A DNA stretch of 64,000 nucleotides from an uncultured Bacteroidales bacterium (GCA_903901975.1 CAIUTB010000153.1:33876-97875); one strand, 5' to 3'; positions 28,495 to 37,864 are shown, numbered from the stretch's first letter. The notes: a model not told the origin generated them from the letters alone. Made by a program: numbers and translations.

Positions 28495-28656
28495 TATTCA
28501 TATATTGGATTAAAGATAAAGGTTTATTAAAGAATGTTTTATCTTTAATAAACTCCAATAATTTAAATTAATATTGCAGGCAATTAATACTAAATTGTAA
28601 GTTATTATATATCAACTAAAGTAACTTATTTAATTGAAGGATTAATGTTTTGATTT

Positions 28657-28720
28657 TCAAAATAATACAATCATTTAGCCATATTAGCTAATTGCGATAA
28701 GAAAAATAACAGTATGTTTG
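28657..28720 (+). promoter_or_regulatory. 29-bp regulatory box plus -7 element, copy 4
   Basis: Box at 28657-28685 starting TCAAAATAATACAATC; TATGTTTG at 28713-28720. Same 28-base interval. First 14 bases match the copy in the AraC-symporter gap. Confidence 0.72.
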
Positions 28721-28782
28721 TAGCTAATTTTTTGCAGATATCTGTGAATCAGTTTTGGGTATAAATCTTTTAAATAGTAAAA

Positions 28783-31419
28783 ATGAAAAAAACAATTGTT
28801 TTGGTATGCATTATTCTTTGTAATGTAAGTCTTTATTCTGCTGATTTAGTGTTGAACAATTTCAATGACATTACCTGCTATACGGGTGTCTCCGGTGCTT
28901 TTGGAAGTACCATGACTACAGTTAATGGAACCGGAAAAATAACGGTGCCTGCCAATAATACAGGTGAGTATATCTACTTTACGCTGCCTGTAGGATTTGA
29001 TGTAAATCCTTATCAGTTTTTAAAAATCAGTGTGAAGTCAACCGAAACAAACTATCGTTTTGTGCCTGGATTCATTACGCCGGAATGGACTTCATCCGAA
29101 GATTGGACAGGCACCTATAGATATACCGGTGCAGGAGCGTGGCAGGATGTTTATATTTCACTGAGTGGTATGACTGCAGGTAGTGCAGGAACATACAATA
29201 TGGTAGCGTTAAAAATCGCCTCTTATGACTCGAAACCTTCGTTCGATTTGTATATTGATAATGTAACGTTTGTCGAAAAATATGTGGCTGATTATACAAA
29301 AGATGTGATAGTATCTAACTTCGATAATGTAATTTCACCTACAGGTGCGTGGGGAAATAATACGGTTTCGATAGCAGCTACTCCCAGTGGTACCGGAAAT
29401 GCAGGATTAGTATCGGTTCCGGCAAGCAATACCGGCGGTATAACATTTAACCTGACGAATAAAATAAATACCGCCGTGCATGAAAAACTAAAATTTAAAG
29501 TATTTTCAACACAGGCATTTACAATTTCACTTATAAAATTGGAAAGTAAAGCCAACAATACAGTATATCAACAGATTGCACAATACCTGGCCTATTCAAC
29601 TCCAAACCAATGGCAAGACTTCTCGCTTGATCTTACGGCTTATGGAGCCAATTTGTATGATGTAATTACAATTATGCCAATGGCCTGGGCAAATGCACCT
29701 GCTTTTACATTTTATATGGACGATGTAATGCTTGCAGTAAAACCGGTATATAATACAGTTACGCTACCCAATGTTTTCTCCAGTAATATGGTGATACAAC
29801 AAAATATGCAAGTAGCACTTTGGGGATGGGCATTGGCAAATGAAAATGTTGATATTACCGCAAGCTGGGGGCAGACTGCAACTGCAAAAGCCGGAACTGA
29901 TGGCAAATGGAGTACCACGATTCAAACACCAAAAGCCATTCCTGGTCAACCAACGCCCTATACCCTCACTTTTAAAGGCACAACCAACACAGTTCAACTC
30001 AGTAATGTATTAATCGGTGATGTGTGGGTTTGCTCAGGACAATCGAACATGGAATACAACATGAATGTTGTCTCGGGAGGTACCAGAGGAGTGAAAAACT
30101 ATGCTACAGAAATAGCGGCAGCTAATTACCCCAACATTCGTTTATTCAAAGTGGGTAAAACGGCACGAATAACACCTGCCGAGAATTGCGATGGTACCTG
30201 GCTCGAATGCAATCCTACTAATGTGGCCAGTTTCTCTGCTGTTGCCTATTATTTTGGAAGGGAATTGAATCAAAATTCTCAAATCAACATTCCGATAGGA
30301 TTGCTGGAAGCCGCCTATGGTGGTTCGAGGTGTGAGGCATGGATAAGTCGTGAAACATTGGCTGCCGACACTGAGTTTAATACCAAAATACTTGCGCCTT
30401 ACGATGCAGCTCCATTGGCAGTCAATCCAGAATACCGTCCAACAAATTTATTCAATGCCATGTTAGCACCCATCATTCCTTACGGTATCAAAGGAGCAAT
30501 CTGGTATCAGGGTGAAGCAAATACCTTGGATGGAGCTTTTTACACAAAATTGTGTGGTGCCATGCTTCAGGACTGGAGAACAAGATGGGGAGTTGGTAAT
30601 TTTCCGTTTTATTATGTTCAATTACCATCATATACAGATACAAACTGGCCTTCTTTCAGAGACGCTCAAACCAATATGCTAACCATCGCCAATACCGGAA
30701 TGGCTGTAACAGTTGATATTGTAGATTCAAGTCCGACCGATGTTCATCCCGAAAATAAACTTGAAGTAGGTCAACGATTGGCTAAATGGGCTATGGCAAA
30801 GGATTACGGACAAAATATTACTTATTCAGGTCCGGTATATAAATCAAATACAGTTCAGGGAAATAAAATGATTATTTCGTTTCACCCTGCAACAATCGGA
30901 ACAGGACTGATTTCAAAAGATGGTGCAGCTTTAAAAGAATTTCAGATCGCAGGAACAAATGCTGTATTTTATACAGCTACTGCCAATATTGTAGGTAATA
31001 CGGTGGAAGTTTCATCGCCAAATGTTGCAACTCCGGCTGTTGTAAAGTATGCCTATACAGCTGCACTTCAACCAAATTTAATGAATAAAGAAGGCTTACC
31101 TGCTGCACCATTTAAAACGGATACATGGAATAATACGATAAATATATCATCGGTTTCAACGGCTGTTGATGAACAAAATTTGCAGCATCAAAATATTTAT
31201 CCAAATCCGGTGAAAGACATTCTTTTTGTAGAAAGCACGGACATTATCAATTCTGTAGAAGTTCTTGATGTTTCGGGCAAGATGATTCTAAAAAAAAATG
31301 TGGAGAATGAATCAAAAGTGGAACTCAATATAAATAATTTTCAACCTGGAATTTACCTTTTAAAGATGCTAGAAAAAAGTGGTAGTGAAGTTAATAGAAA
31401 ATTTATAATCACGAAATAA
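28783..31419 (+). CDS. T9SS-secreted acetylesterase (SASA/SGNH) with two CBM-like modules
   Basis: 878 residues: signal peptide (1-19), CBM-like module A (about 20-165) and module B (about 170-318) homologous to the neighbours, then a sialate O-acetylesterase-type domain (about 325-785) and a T9SS type A sorting domain (about 800-878; QNIYPNPVKDILFVES). Catalytic set: CSGQSNMEY with Ser near 419, WYQGEAN near 575, and DVHPE with Asp/His near 653. The family removes O-acetyl groups from sugars. Given the CBM modules shared with a GH26 mannanase, acetylated mannan is the likely substrate (inference). Under its own copy of the regulatory box. Confidence 0.88.
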   Translation: MKKTIVLVCIILCNVSLYSADLVLNNFNDITCYTGVSGAFGSTMTTVNGTGKITVPANNTGEYIYFTLPVGFDVNPYQFLKISVKSTETNYRFVPGFITPEWTSSEDWTGTYRYTGAGAWQDVYISLSGMTAGSAGTYNMVALKIASYDSKPSFDLYIDNVTFVEKYVADYTKDVIVSNFDNVISPTGAWGNNTVSIAATPSGTGNAGLVSVPASNTGGITFNLTNKINTAVHEKLKFKVFSTQAFTISLIKLESKANNTVYQQIAQYLAYSTPNQWQDFSLDLTAYGANLYDVITIMPMAWANAPAFTFYMDDVMLAVKPVYNTVTLPNVFSSNMVIQQNMQVALWGWALANENVDITASWGQTATAKAGTDGKWSTTIQTPKAIPGQPTPYTLTFKGTTNTVQLSNVLIGDVWVCSGQSNMEYNMNVVSGGTRGVKNYATEIAAANYPNIRLFKVGKTARITPAENCDGTWLECNPTNVASFSAVAYYFGRELNQNSQINIPIGLLEAAYGGSRCEAWISRETLAADTEFNTKILAPYDAAPLAVNPEYRPTNLFNAMLAPIIPYGIKGAIWYQGEANTLDGAFYTKLCGAMLQDWRTRWGVGNFPFYYVQLPSYTDTNWPSFRDAQTNMLTIANTGMAVTVDIVDSSPTDVHPENKLEVGQRLAKWAMAKDYGQNITYSGPVYKSNTVQGNKMIISFHPATIGTGLISKDGAALKEFQIAGTNAVFYTATANIVGNTVEVSSPNVATPAVVKYAYTAALQPNLMNKEGLPAAPFKTDTWNNTINISSVSTAVDEQNLQHQNIYPNPVKDILFVESTDIINSVEVLDVSGKMILKKNVENESKVELNINNFQPGIYLLKMLEKSGSEVNRKFIITK

Positions 31420-31499
31420 AGGTTGCCGAATAAATACTAAAATTTTTACACAGGAATATAACCACACAACATTTTATTTACTAATTAAAAAATACTACA

Positions 31500-33926
31500 A
31501 TGAAAAAACTATTCTTTTTATTCTGCTTTATGGCAGGTTTAATGAGCTTGAATGCTCAAACTTTAATTCAAAAATTCTATTTTGATTTTGGTAAAAGCAC
31601 AGATTCAACGAGTTTAGCTGCATCCGGTAATTATTGGAATAATTATTACGCTGTTGGTGCGAGTTTTCAAACCAGGAAACTTATAAATTCATCTAGTGTA
31701 GTCAGCAATTACAATTTATACCAAAGAAACATAGGCAATAATTTAAATACCTTTGTTGGTGTAAATGGACCCAATTTTGGACCGAATACAAATACTGCAG
31801 CCCTTGGAGATTTAGGGATTGGCACTGCAACGACTTCAACTATTTATAATAATTCTTCTGGTGGAACTGGAGCGGTGCTGGCATTTAAAGGACTAAATCC
31901 GGCAAAACGTTATAAGTTTTATATTTTTGGTAGCAGGGCTGCTACTGCCAGAGTTAACAGGTATACTTTAACCGGAACAACAACTTATACTGATACTTTA
32001 GGTATCGGATATGCTACTGCAAATACAGGAAACGCATCGGGTGCCTCAGTAACCTGTAATAATACCCGAATTGTTCGGTCAGATCTTATTTATCCTAAAG
32101 CAGATTCAATTACTCTTGCTGCTACTATGTTTTCAGGTACTTTTGGTGTCTACATTAATTGTATGAAAATGGAGGAGTACAAAGGAACCCAAACCATTAC
32201 TTTTGGGGCATTGACAACTAAAGCTATTGGCGATGCAGACTATACTCCCGGCGCAACTGCCAGTTCTGGATTGGCGCTTAGCTATGTCAGCTCCAATACC
32301 GATGTTGCAACCATTGTTTCGGGTCAGATTCATGTCGTAGGGGTAGGAACAACGACCATCACCGCTTTACAAGCCGGAGATGCAACCTACGAAGCCGCCA
32401 CAAGTGTAGATCAAACATTGAATGTAAGTGCTTCACTGACACAACAAACCATAACATTTGGAGCATTGTCTGCTAAAACTACAGGCGATGCACCCTTTGA
32501 TCTTACAGCCACTGCCAGTTCAGGCTTAACGCTGTCATATGCCAGTTCCAACACTGCTGTTGCTACCGTTTTGGGAAGTACTGTCACCATTGTAAGTGGT
32601 GGAACTACCGATATTACTGCATCTCAGTCGGGTAACGGTACCTATGCAGCAGCTCCTAATGTAATTCAGACTTTGACTGTAAATAAACAAAATCAAACGA
32701 TTACCTTCGGAGCACTTAGTTCGAAAACCGATGCAGATGCACCTTTCACAGTTTCACCATCGAGCACTTCGGGATTGGCAGTCACGTTGACAAGTTCCAA
32801 TACCGCTGTGGCACTGGTAAGTGGAAGTTCGATAACGATAGTAGGAGCCGGTTCAGCTACTATCACCGCTTCACAAGCAGGAAATACTATTTATAACGCA
32901 GCTATCAGCGTACCGCAAACATTAACCGTAAGTTCTGTAATGTCGGTTAATCAACATCTTTTCTTCGATTTTGGACCAATGGAAGGTACCAATGGTGACG
33001 CAACCACAAACCCGGATGCAAACGGAAATTACTGGAACAATATTTCAAATGCCGCCGGAGGAACCGGCTGGAGTCCTACTTACCCCCCATTCACCAATGT
33101 AATTAACTCAGGCAATACAAATTCAGGTTTTACACTGGCATTTACTTCCGGTACGTTTAGTTCCAATGGTAAACAGAATGGTGGTCTGTTAAGTCCTTCT
33201 ACTTCACAATTTGGCACTAACAGCGAATTAGCCATTGCAACTGCTACGGAAGATTACATCTTTACCAGTAATACAAGTAATGGTCCTGTAATTACATTCT
33301 CAGGATTAAATACCGCCAAAAAATACAAATTCAAAATTTTTGGATCAAGAAACTCTAACACTGACCGTGCCGCCCAATATACCCTTCAGGGAGCAGGAGC
33401 CCCATCGGTGGGTACTTTGCAAAGTTCAACAGTCACCGGTTTGGGAGGAATAGTATATATCGATGCTGCAACTGTCTATCCCACAACCTTAAATGTTAGT
33501 TATACATTGACGTCATCGGGTTCAAACACACAAGCGGTAACTTATTATGGGAACAATAGTGTAGTTTACAATTCCGGATTGATACAACCTGATGGGACAG
33601 GTGCAATTTTGTTAACCACAATTAGCACCACGCCTTCATCAGCTTTTGCCTATATTAACTGTATGAAAATAGAAGAATATGTTGATAATATGACTACGGC
33701 AGAGTACAGATCAGTTTCATCTGAAACAAAAGTTTATCCAACAAGTTTTAACAATCAAATATATGTGGAAGGTGCAGTGTTAAGCATTGAAATTTATAAC
33801 GCTTTAGGAATTCTTATAACTAAACAAAAAGCTACAGAAAAAGCTGTCCTTAATACCAGCCAACTGGGGAAAGGTATCTATGTTCTTGTGGTTGACGGCA
33901 ACAAAAGTTACAAGTTGATAAAATAA
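31500..33926 (+). CDS. T9SS-secreted protein with two FDFG modules and three Ig-like repeats
   Basis: 808 residues: signal peptide (1-19), FDFG module 1 (about 20-228), three Ig-like repeats (about 228-312, 313-395, 396-480) nearly identical to those of the giant protein at 23779, FDFG module 2 (about 485-727, ends NCMKIEEY), and a short C-terminal sorting domain (about 735-808; ETKVYPTSFNNQIYVEG to LGKGIYVLVVDGNKSYKLIK). No catalytic motif. It begins 80 bases after the esterase without a promoter box, so probably co-transcribed. Role unknown; polysaccharide binding is the best guess. Confidence 0.78.
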   Translation: MKKLFFLFCFMAGLMSLNAQTLIQKFYFDFGKSTDSTSLAASGNYWNNYYAVGASFQTRKLINSSSVVSNYNLYQRNIGNNLNTFVGVNGPNFGPNTNTAALGDLGIGTATTSTIYNNSSGGTGAVLAFKGLNPAKRYKFYIFGSRAATARVNRYTLTGTTTYTDTLGIGYATANTGNASGASVTCNNTRIVRSDLIYPKADSITLAATMFSGTFGVYINCMKMEEYKGTQTITFGALTTKAIGDADYTPGATASSGLALSYVSSNTDVATIVSGQIHVVGVGTTTITALQAGDATYEAATSVDQTLNVSASLTQQTITFGALSAKTTGDAPFDLTATASSGLTLSYASSNTAVATVLGSTVTIVSGGTTDITASQSGNGTYAAAPNVIQTLTVNKQNQTITFGALSSKTDADAPFTVSPSSTSGLAVTLTSSNTAVALVSGSSITIVGAGSATITASQAGNTIYNAAISVPQTLTVSSVMSVNQHLFFDFGPMEGTNGDATTNPDANGNYWNNISNAAGGTGWSPTYPPFTNVINSGNTNSGFTLAFTSGTFSSNGKQNGGLLSPSTSQFGTNSELAIATATEDYIFTSNTSNGPVITFSGLNTAKKYKFKIFGSRNSNTDRAAQYTLQGAGAPSVGTLQSSTVTGLGGIVYIDAATVYPTTLNVSYTLTSSGSNTQAVTYYGNNSVVYNSGLIQPDGTGAILLTTISTTPSSAFAYINCMKIEEYVDNMTTAEYRSVSSETKVYPTSFNNQIYVEGAVLSIEIYNALGILITKQKATEKAVLNTSQLGKGIYVLVVDGNKSYKLIK

Positions 33927-33941
33927 AAAAGTTTTAAATTG

Positions 33942-33996
33942 AATGAATCGGCATCTTTTGATAGGACTTAAATAAATCAAAGAATGTCGATTCATT
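33942..33996. terminator. Long inverted repeat between convergent genes (terminator-like)
   Basis: Arms AATGAATCGGCATCTTTTGA (33942-33961) and 33977-33996 pair over about 18 positions with one mismatch and one bulge, 15-base loop. It lies between the end of the T9SS gene and the end of the AraC gene. Confidence 0.7.
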
Positions 33997-34013
33997 TACA
34001 GTGATTAAATATC

Positions 34014-34880
34014 TTAATATTTAATCAACATTTGTTTCAGAAAAAGTCTGTATTCATTCGGAGTCATACCTTTTTTCTTTTTGAAAATGCGTATGAAATT
34101 GGATAAATTATTGAAGCCCGATGAATAGCATATCTCGGCAACAGTGTTACTGGTTTCAGATAACATTTGACAGGCACGGGCGATGCGTAAGTTGGTAATA
34201 TAATCAATAAAAGTACAATTTGTTTTTTTCTTAAAGAAATGACTAAATGCCGAATCCGACATACTTACAAGCGATGATACGTCGGAAAGTTTAATGTTTT
34301 CTTCAAGATTATTCTCAAGGAAATCGCACACTTTGGCAATACGGCGGCTTTTTGAAGTACGAATAGTATCTTTGGTATCGAAAATATTGCTTACCAAAAC
34401 ATGACGGTCGGCAATTGATAAATCGTAAAGTATGGAAAGAAATTCAAGCACGGTGTGAAAACCCTGCATTTTGGTGAGTTGCAAAATCTTCTCCTTAATT
34501 TGAAGTTTTGTTTCTGCTGAAAAAATCAATCCACGCTGCGATTCGACTAAAAGTTGTTTTATAGAGCTAAACATACGTTTCTGAAGCATGGGGAAATTGA
34601 GAATCTGATCCGAAAACTGAATTGTAATCACATGGTTACCTTTTATGATGTCACCTCGCCATGCATGTGAAAGATTAGGTCCTATCATGACCAGGTCTAA
34701 CTCATTAAACGGTTCGATAGAGTCACCGATAATTCGTTTCCCCTTGTCATTTAATACAAGGTTAATCTCATAATCGGAATGATAATGCACAGGATAATCA
34801 AAATCTGCATTAGGATGATTTAATACAATGAATAGGTCTTCAGCCGAAATAGGTGTGATTTCTTTTTGTATATCATTCAT
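34014..34880 (-). CDS. AraC-family transcriptional regulator, candidate controller of the mannan locus
   Basis: 288 residues: N-terminal cupin-like ligand domain (about 1-130; DYPVHYHSDYEINLVLNDKG, then LVMIGPNLSHAW) and two C-terminal helix-turn-helix motifs (about 188-285; LSDVSSLVSMSDSAFSHFFKKKTNCTFIDYITNLRIARA and VAEICYSSGFNNLSNFIRIFKKKKGMTPNEYR). The ligand domain belongs to the sugar-sensing cupin type. Divergent from the symporter gene. Its -7 box TACATTTG (minus strand, 34925-34932) and the symporter's lie almost equally far from one copy of the 29-bp box, so it probably controls itself and the locus (inference). Confidence 0.92.
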   Translation of the reverse strand: MNDIQKEITPISAEDLFIVLNHPNADFDYPVHYHSDYEINLVLNDKGKRIIGDSIEPFNELDLVMIGPNLSHAWRGDIIKGNHVITIQFSDQILNFPMLQKRMFSSIKQLLVESQRGLIFSAETKLQIKEKILQLTKMQGFHTVLEFLSILYDLSIADRHVLVSNIFDTKDTIRTSKSRRIAKVCDFLENNLEENIKLSDVSSLVSMSDSAFSHFFKKKTNCTFIDYITNLRIARACQMLSETSNTVAEICYSSGFNNLSNFIRIFKKKKGMTPNEYRLFLKQMLIKY

Positions 34881-34924
34881 ATAAATAAAGTTGAATTATT
34901 ATAGGATGTATTGATTTGGTTCTG

Positions 34925-34932
34925 CAAATGTA
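34925..34932 (-). promoter_or_regulatory. -7 box of the AraC regulator
   Basis: TACATTTG on the minus strand matches TAnnTTTG, 44 bases upstream of the AraC start codon. The shared 29-bp box at 34962 begins 29 bases beyond it. Confidence 0.6.
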
Positions 34933-34961
34933 TAAATTTTCAATATACAACAATACGGAAT

Positions 34962-35025
34962 TCAAAATAATACAACTAATGAGCAAAATAACACACAGAA
35001 AATAACAGCAATAGCTATAATTTTG
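34962..35025 (+). promoter_or_regulatory. 29-bp regulatory box plus -7 element, copy 5, in the AraC-symporter gap
   Basis: Box at 34962-34990 starting TCAAAATAATACAAC; TAATTTTG at 35018-35025. The 28-base interval is kept although the second half of the box has diverged. Confidence 0.72.
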
Positions 35026-35060
35026 TAGCGCAATAAAAATGCACTTAAATTTAAAATAAA

Positions 35061-36638
35061 ATGGATACTTTCTCAATCGGAATTATTGACCTGATTATTG
35101 TGGTCGTATATCTGTCATTTATTATTTGGTGGGGTCTGAAAAAAGGGAACAGTTCGGATTCGAAATCTTATTTCCTTGCCGGAAGATCCATGCCCTGGTG
35201 GATAGTTGGATTATCGCTGTTTGCAGCCAGTATTTCTAGCACAACACTTATCGGTCAATCAGGCGATGCCTACGATACCGGTTTAGCTGTATTCAATTAT
35301 AACCTTACCGGAACCGTGGTAATGGTTTTCTTCGCATTATTCCTTCTGCCTCTTTATATAAAATCAAATATATTTACAATTCCTGAATTTCTTGAAAGAC
35401 GTTTCGATCAGCGTTCCCGCTACTATTTCTCAGGCATCTGTATAATTGGAAATATTTTCCTGGATGCTGCAGGAGCACTTTATGCTGCAGCATTAATAAT
35501 TAAATTGTTATTTCCGGGTGCTGATTTACAGCTCATTATTATCATCTTTGCACTTATTGCAGCTTCCTATTCTATTCCGGGTGGTCTTTCGTCAGTTATT
35601 AATACAGAGCTTATACAAGCAGTTGTTTTAATTATCGGTTCTATGTTACTTACTTACATGTGTTTTCATTTAGGAAGTGATTATTTCTACAACTTAGTTG
35701 CTTCTGACGATATATTGATAAAACTTATTCGTCCACTTAGCGATACTGCTACGCCATGGCTTGGATTGATAGTGGGAATGCCTGTGTTGGGATTATATTT
35801 TTGGGCAAATAATCAAACACTGGTTCAACGTGTATTAAGTGCAAAATCGTTAGACGAAGGACGAAAAGGAGTACTTTTTACAGGTTTTCTTACCTTGAGT
35901 ACTCTATTTATTATAGCCATCCCCGGGCTTATCTCCCGAAATTTATTTCCCGGATTAGAAAAACCAGATATGGTTTACCCGACCATGGTATTGAAACTTA
36001 TGCCCATTGGGTTGCTAGGTGTCTTACTTGCAGCACTTTTGTCGGCACTTACCGCCACGCTCAGTGCTATTTTGAACTCAACAGCCACTTTATTTACAAT
36101 GGATTTTTACTCTAAATTCAACAAAAATGCTGATTCCCAGAAATTAGTTCGGGTTGGTAAAATAGCATCGGTAGTTGTAATTATTCTTGCAGCTTTCTGG
36201 GCACCACAAATTGGAAAGTTTGGTTCGTTACTTAAATATTATCAGGAAATGCTATCCTATATTGCTCCACCAATTGTTGCCGCATTTATCATTGGCATTT
36301 TCAATAAACGAGTAAATGGAACGGGTGCATTTGTAGGGTTAATGTCCGGTTTAGCAATTGCTATCGGAATGGTTTTCTTTAAAACAAGCATTTTCGGACA
36401 TCTTCATTTTTTACTCATTGTACCTTATTTGTTTGTTTTCAGCTTGTTGGTTATTTACATTACAAGCCTGTTTTTTGCTAAGCCAGCTGAAGAAAAATTA
36501 GCCGAAACCACTTTCTCAATTCAGGATTTTAAAAAAGAAACTCTGCAGTTGAAATCTGTAGCATGGCATAGTAACTATCGTGTTTGGGCTACTATTTTAT
36601 TGGCGTGTTGTGCCATAATCTGGGTTTATTTCAGCTAA
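35061..36638 (+). CDS. Sodium:solute symporter (SSS family)
   Basis: 525 residues with about 13-14 transmembrane segments spread over the whole length and no signal peptide. The family start DLIIVVVYLSFIIWWGLKKG, the SxSYFLAGRSMPWWIVGLSLFAASISSTTLIG block (helix 1-2, sodium and substrate site) and the later GLLGVLLAALLSALTATLSAILNSTATLFTMDFY block are typical of SGLT-like sugar symporters of Bacteroidota. Next to the AraC gene and GH130, it probably imports mannose or short manno-oligosaccharides across the inner membrane (inference). Confidence 0.92.
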   Translation: MDTFSIGIIDLIIVVVYLSFIIWWGLKKGNSSDSKSYFLAGRSMPWWIVGLSLFAASISSTTLIGQSGDAYDTGLAVFNYNLTGTVVMVFFALFLLPLYIKSNIFTIPEFLERRFDQRSRYYFSGICIIGNIFLDAAGALYAAALIIKLLFPGADLQLIIIIFALIAASYSIPGGLSSVINTELIQAVVLIIGSMLLTYMCFHLGSDYFYNLVASDDILIKLIRPLSDTATPWLGLIVGMPVLGLYFWANNQTLVQRVLSAKSLDEGRKGVLFTGFLTLSTLFIIAIPGLISRNLFPGLEKPDMVYPTMVLKLMPIGLLGVLLAALLSALTATLSAILNSTATLFTMDFYSKFNKNADSQKLVRVGKIASVVVIILAAFWAPQIGKFGSLLKYYQEMLSYIAPPIVAAFIIGIFNKRVNGTGAFVGLMSGLAIAIGMVFFKTSIFGHLHFLLIVPYLFVFSLLVIYITSLFFAKPAEEKLAETTFSIQDFKKETLQLKSVAWHSNYRVWATILLACCAIIWVYFS

Positions 36639-36685
36639 AAACGATTCTAAAAAAGATTGTATATAATTTCAATAATATTTGACGT

Positions 36686-37744
36686 ATGAAATTTGAAAAA
36701 TTTAAACAGAACCCAATTCTTTCACCATTAGAATCAAATGAATGGGAGAGTTTGGTAACCTGTAATCCGGGGGTGATTTATGATGACGGGACTTTTTATA
36801 TGCTTTACCGAGCAGCAGGAAACGATAGCGAGCATGTAATTCGTTTTGGGTTAGCTACAAGCAAAGATGGTTATCATTTTAAGCGAATGTCGGACAAACC
36901 TGTATTTGGTCCAAGCGAAAACGGACCTGATTCGGGCGGTGTTGAGGATGCACGCATTGTGAAATTCGATAATGAATTTTATATTACCTATGCTTATCGG
37001 GCTTATCCTCCCGGACAATACTGGAATTTTGGTCACGATGAAATTCTGTTGCCTGAATGTGGTGAAGATGCACCAGCAGCAGTAAAGCAAAATATTGGAA
37101 ATACCGGTTTAGCTGTAACAAGAGATTTCAAAAAATTTCGGCGTCTTGGTCGTTTAACCTCACCGGTATTGGATGACAGGGATGTAATTATATTCCCTGA
37201 AAAAATTAATGGTCAATATGCTTTATTGCATCGTCCAAAACAGTTTGTTGGCAAAAAATATGGTGTTAAATATCCATCAATCTGGATAAAATTCTCGGAT
37301 GATATTTTAAACTGGGAAGACAAAGAGAGTCATTTGTTAATGACCGGGATTGAAGGAACCTGGGAAGAAAAAATTGGTGGAAGTACACCACCATTGAAAA
37401 CGGATAAAGGCTGGTTAGTACTATATCATGGTGTCGAAAATGGCGGACTCGGTTATTATCGGGTTGGTGCTGTGCTGTTGGATTTAGAAAATCCATTACG
37501 GATTATTGCACGTACACCCGATTGTCTGCTCGAACCTGAGTTTGAATACGAAACCAAGGGATATTATAATGGTTGTGTTTTCCCCACTGGCAACGTAATT
37601 ATTGATGATATGCTCTTTGTATATTATGGTGCTGCTGATAAATATGTTGGAGTTGCTACCTGCAATATCCACGAATTATTAAAATTTATGACAGAAACAC
37701 CAACAGTTGAAAAACAGAACAAACAACTTCTGAATGTCATTTAA
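36686..37744 (+). CDS. GH130 beta-mannoside phosphorylase
   Basis: 352 residues, no signal peptide, so cytoplasmic. GH130 enzymes phosphorolyse beta-1,4- or 1,2-mannosides to mannose 1-phosphate. The five-bladed propeller opens with FKQNPILSP and CNPGVIYDDGTFYMLYRA; the hallmark GGVEDARIVKFDNEFYITY carries the single catalytic acid Asp. GSTPPLKTDKGWLVLYHGV and EPEFEYETKGYYNGCVFPTG complete the family pattern. No mannobiose 2-epimerase is seen nearby, so acting directly on manno-oligosaccharides rather than on Man-Glc is favoured; this is inference. It starts 47 bases after the symporter. Confidence 0.92.
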   Translation: MKFEKFKQNPILSPLESNEWESLVTCNPGVIYDDGTFYMLYRAAGNDSEHVIRFGLATSKDGYHFKRMSDKPVFGPSENGPDSGGVEDARIVKFDNEFYITYAYRAYPPGQYWNFGHDEILLPECGEDAPAAVKQNIGNTGLAVTRDFKKFRRLGRLTSPVLDDRDVIIFPEKINGQYALLHRPKQFVGKKYGVKYPSIWIKFSDDILNWEDKESHLLMTGIEGTWEEKIGGSTPPLKTDKGWLVLYHGVENGGLGYYRVGAVLLDLENPLRIIARTPDCLLEPEFEYETKGYYNGCVFPTGNVIIDDMLFVYYGAADKYVGVATCNIHELLKFMTETPTVEKQNKQLLNVI

Positions 37745-37763
37745 AAAAAACATCAATATTCTT

Positions 37764-37827
37764 TCAAAAAAGTATCATTCATTAGCCAATTACGACAAAT
37801 AACTGCTAAACAGAAACGCTACTTTTG
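37764..37827 (+). promoter_or_regulatory. 29-bp regulatory box plus -7 element, copy 6, ahead of susC
   Basis: Box from 37764, starting TCAAAAAAGTATCATTC (its first 12 bases identical to copy 1) and ending AGCCAATTA; TACTTTTG at 37820-37827. It makes the susC operon a separate unit within the same regulon. Confidence 0.72.
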
Positions 37828-37864
37828 CTTTGAAAATATTGAACAAATATCTAATTTTAATTAC

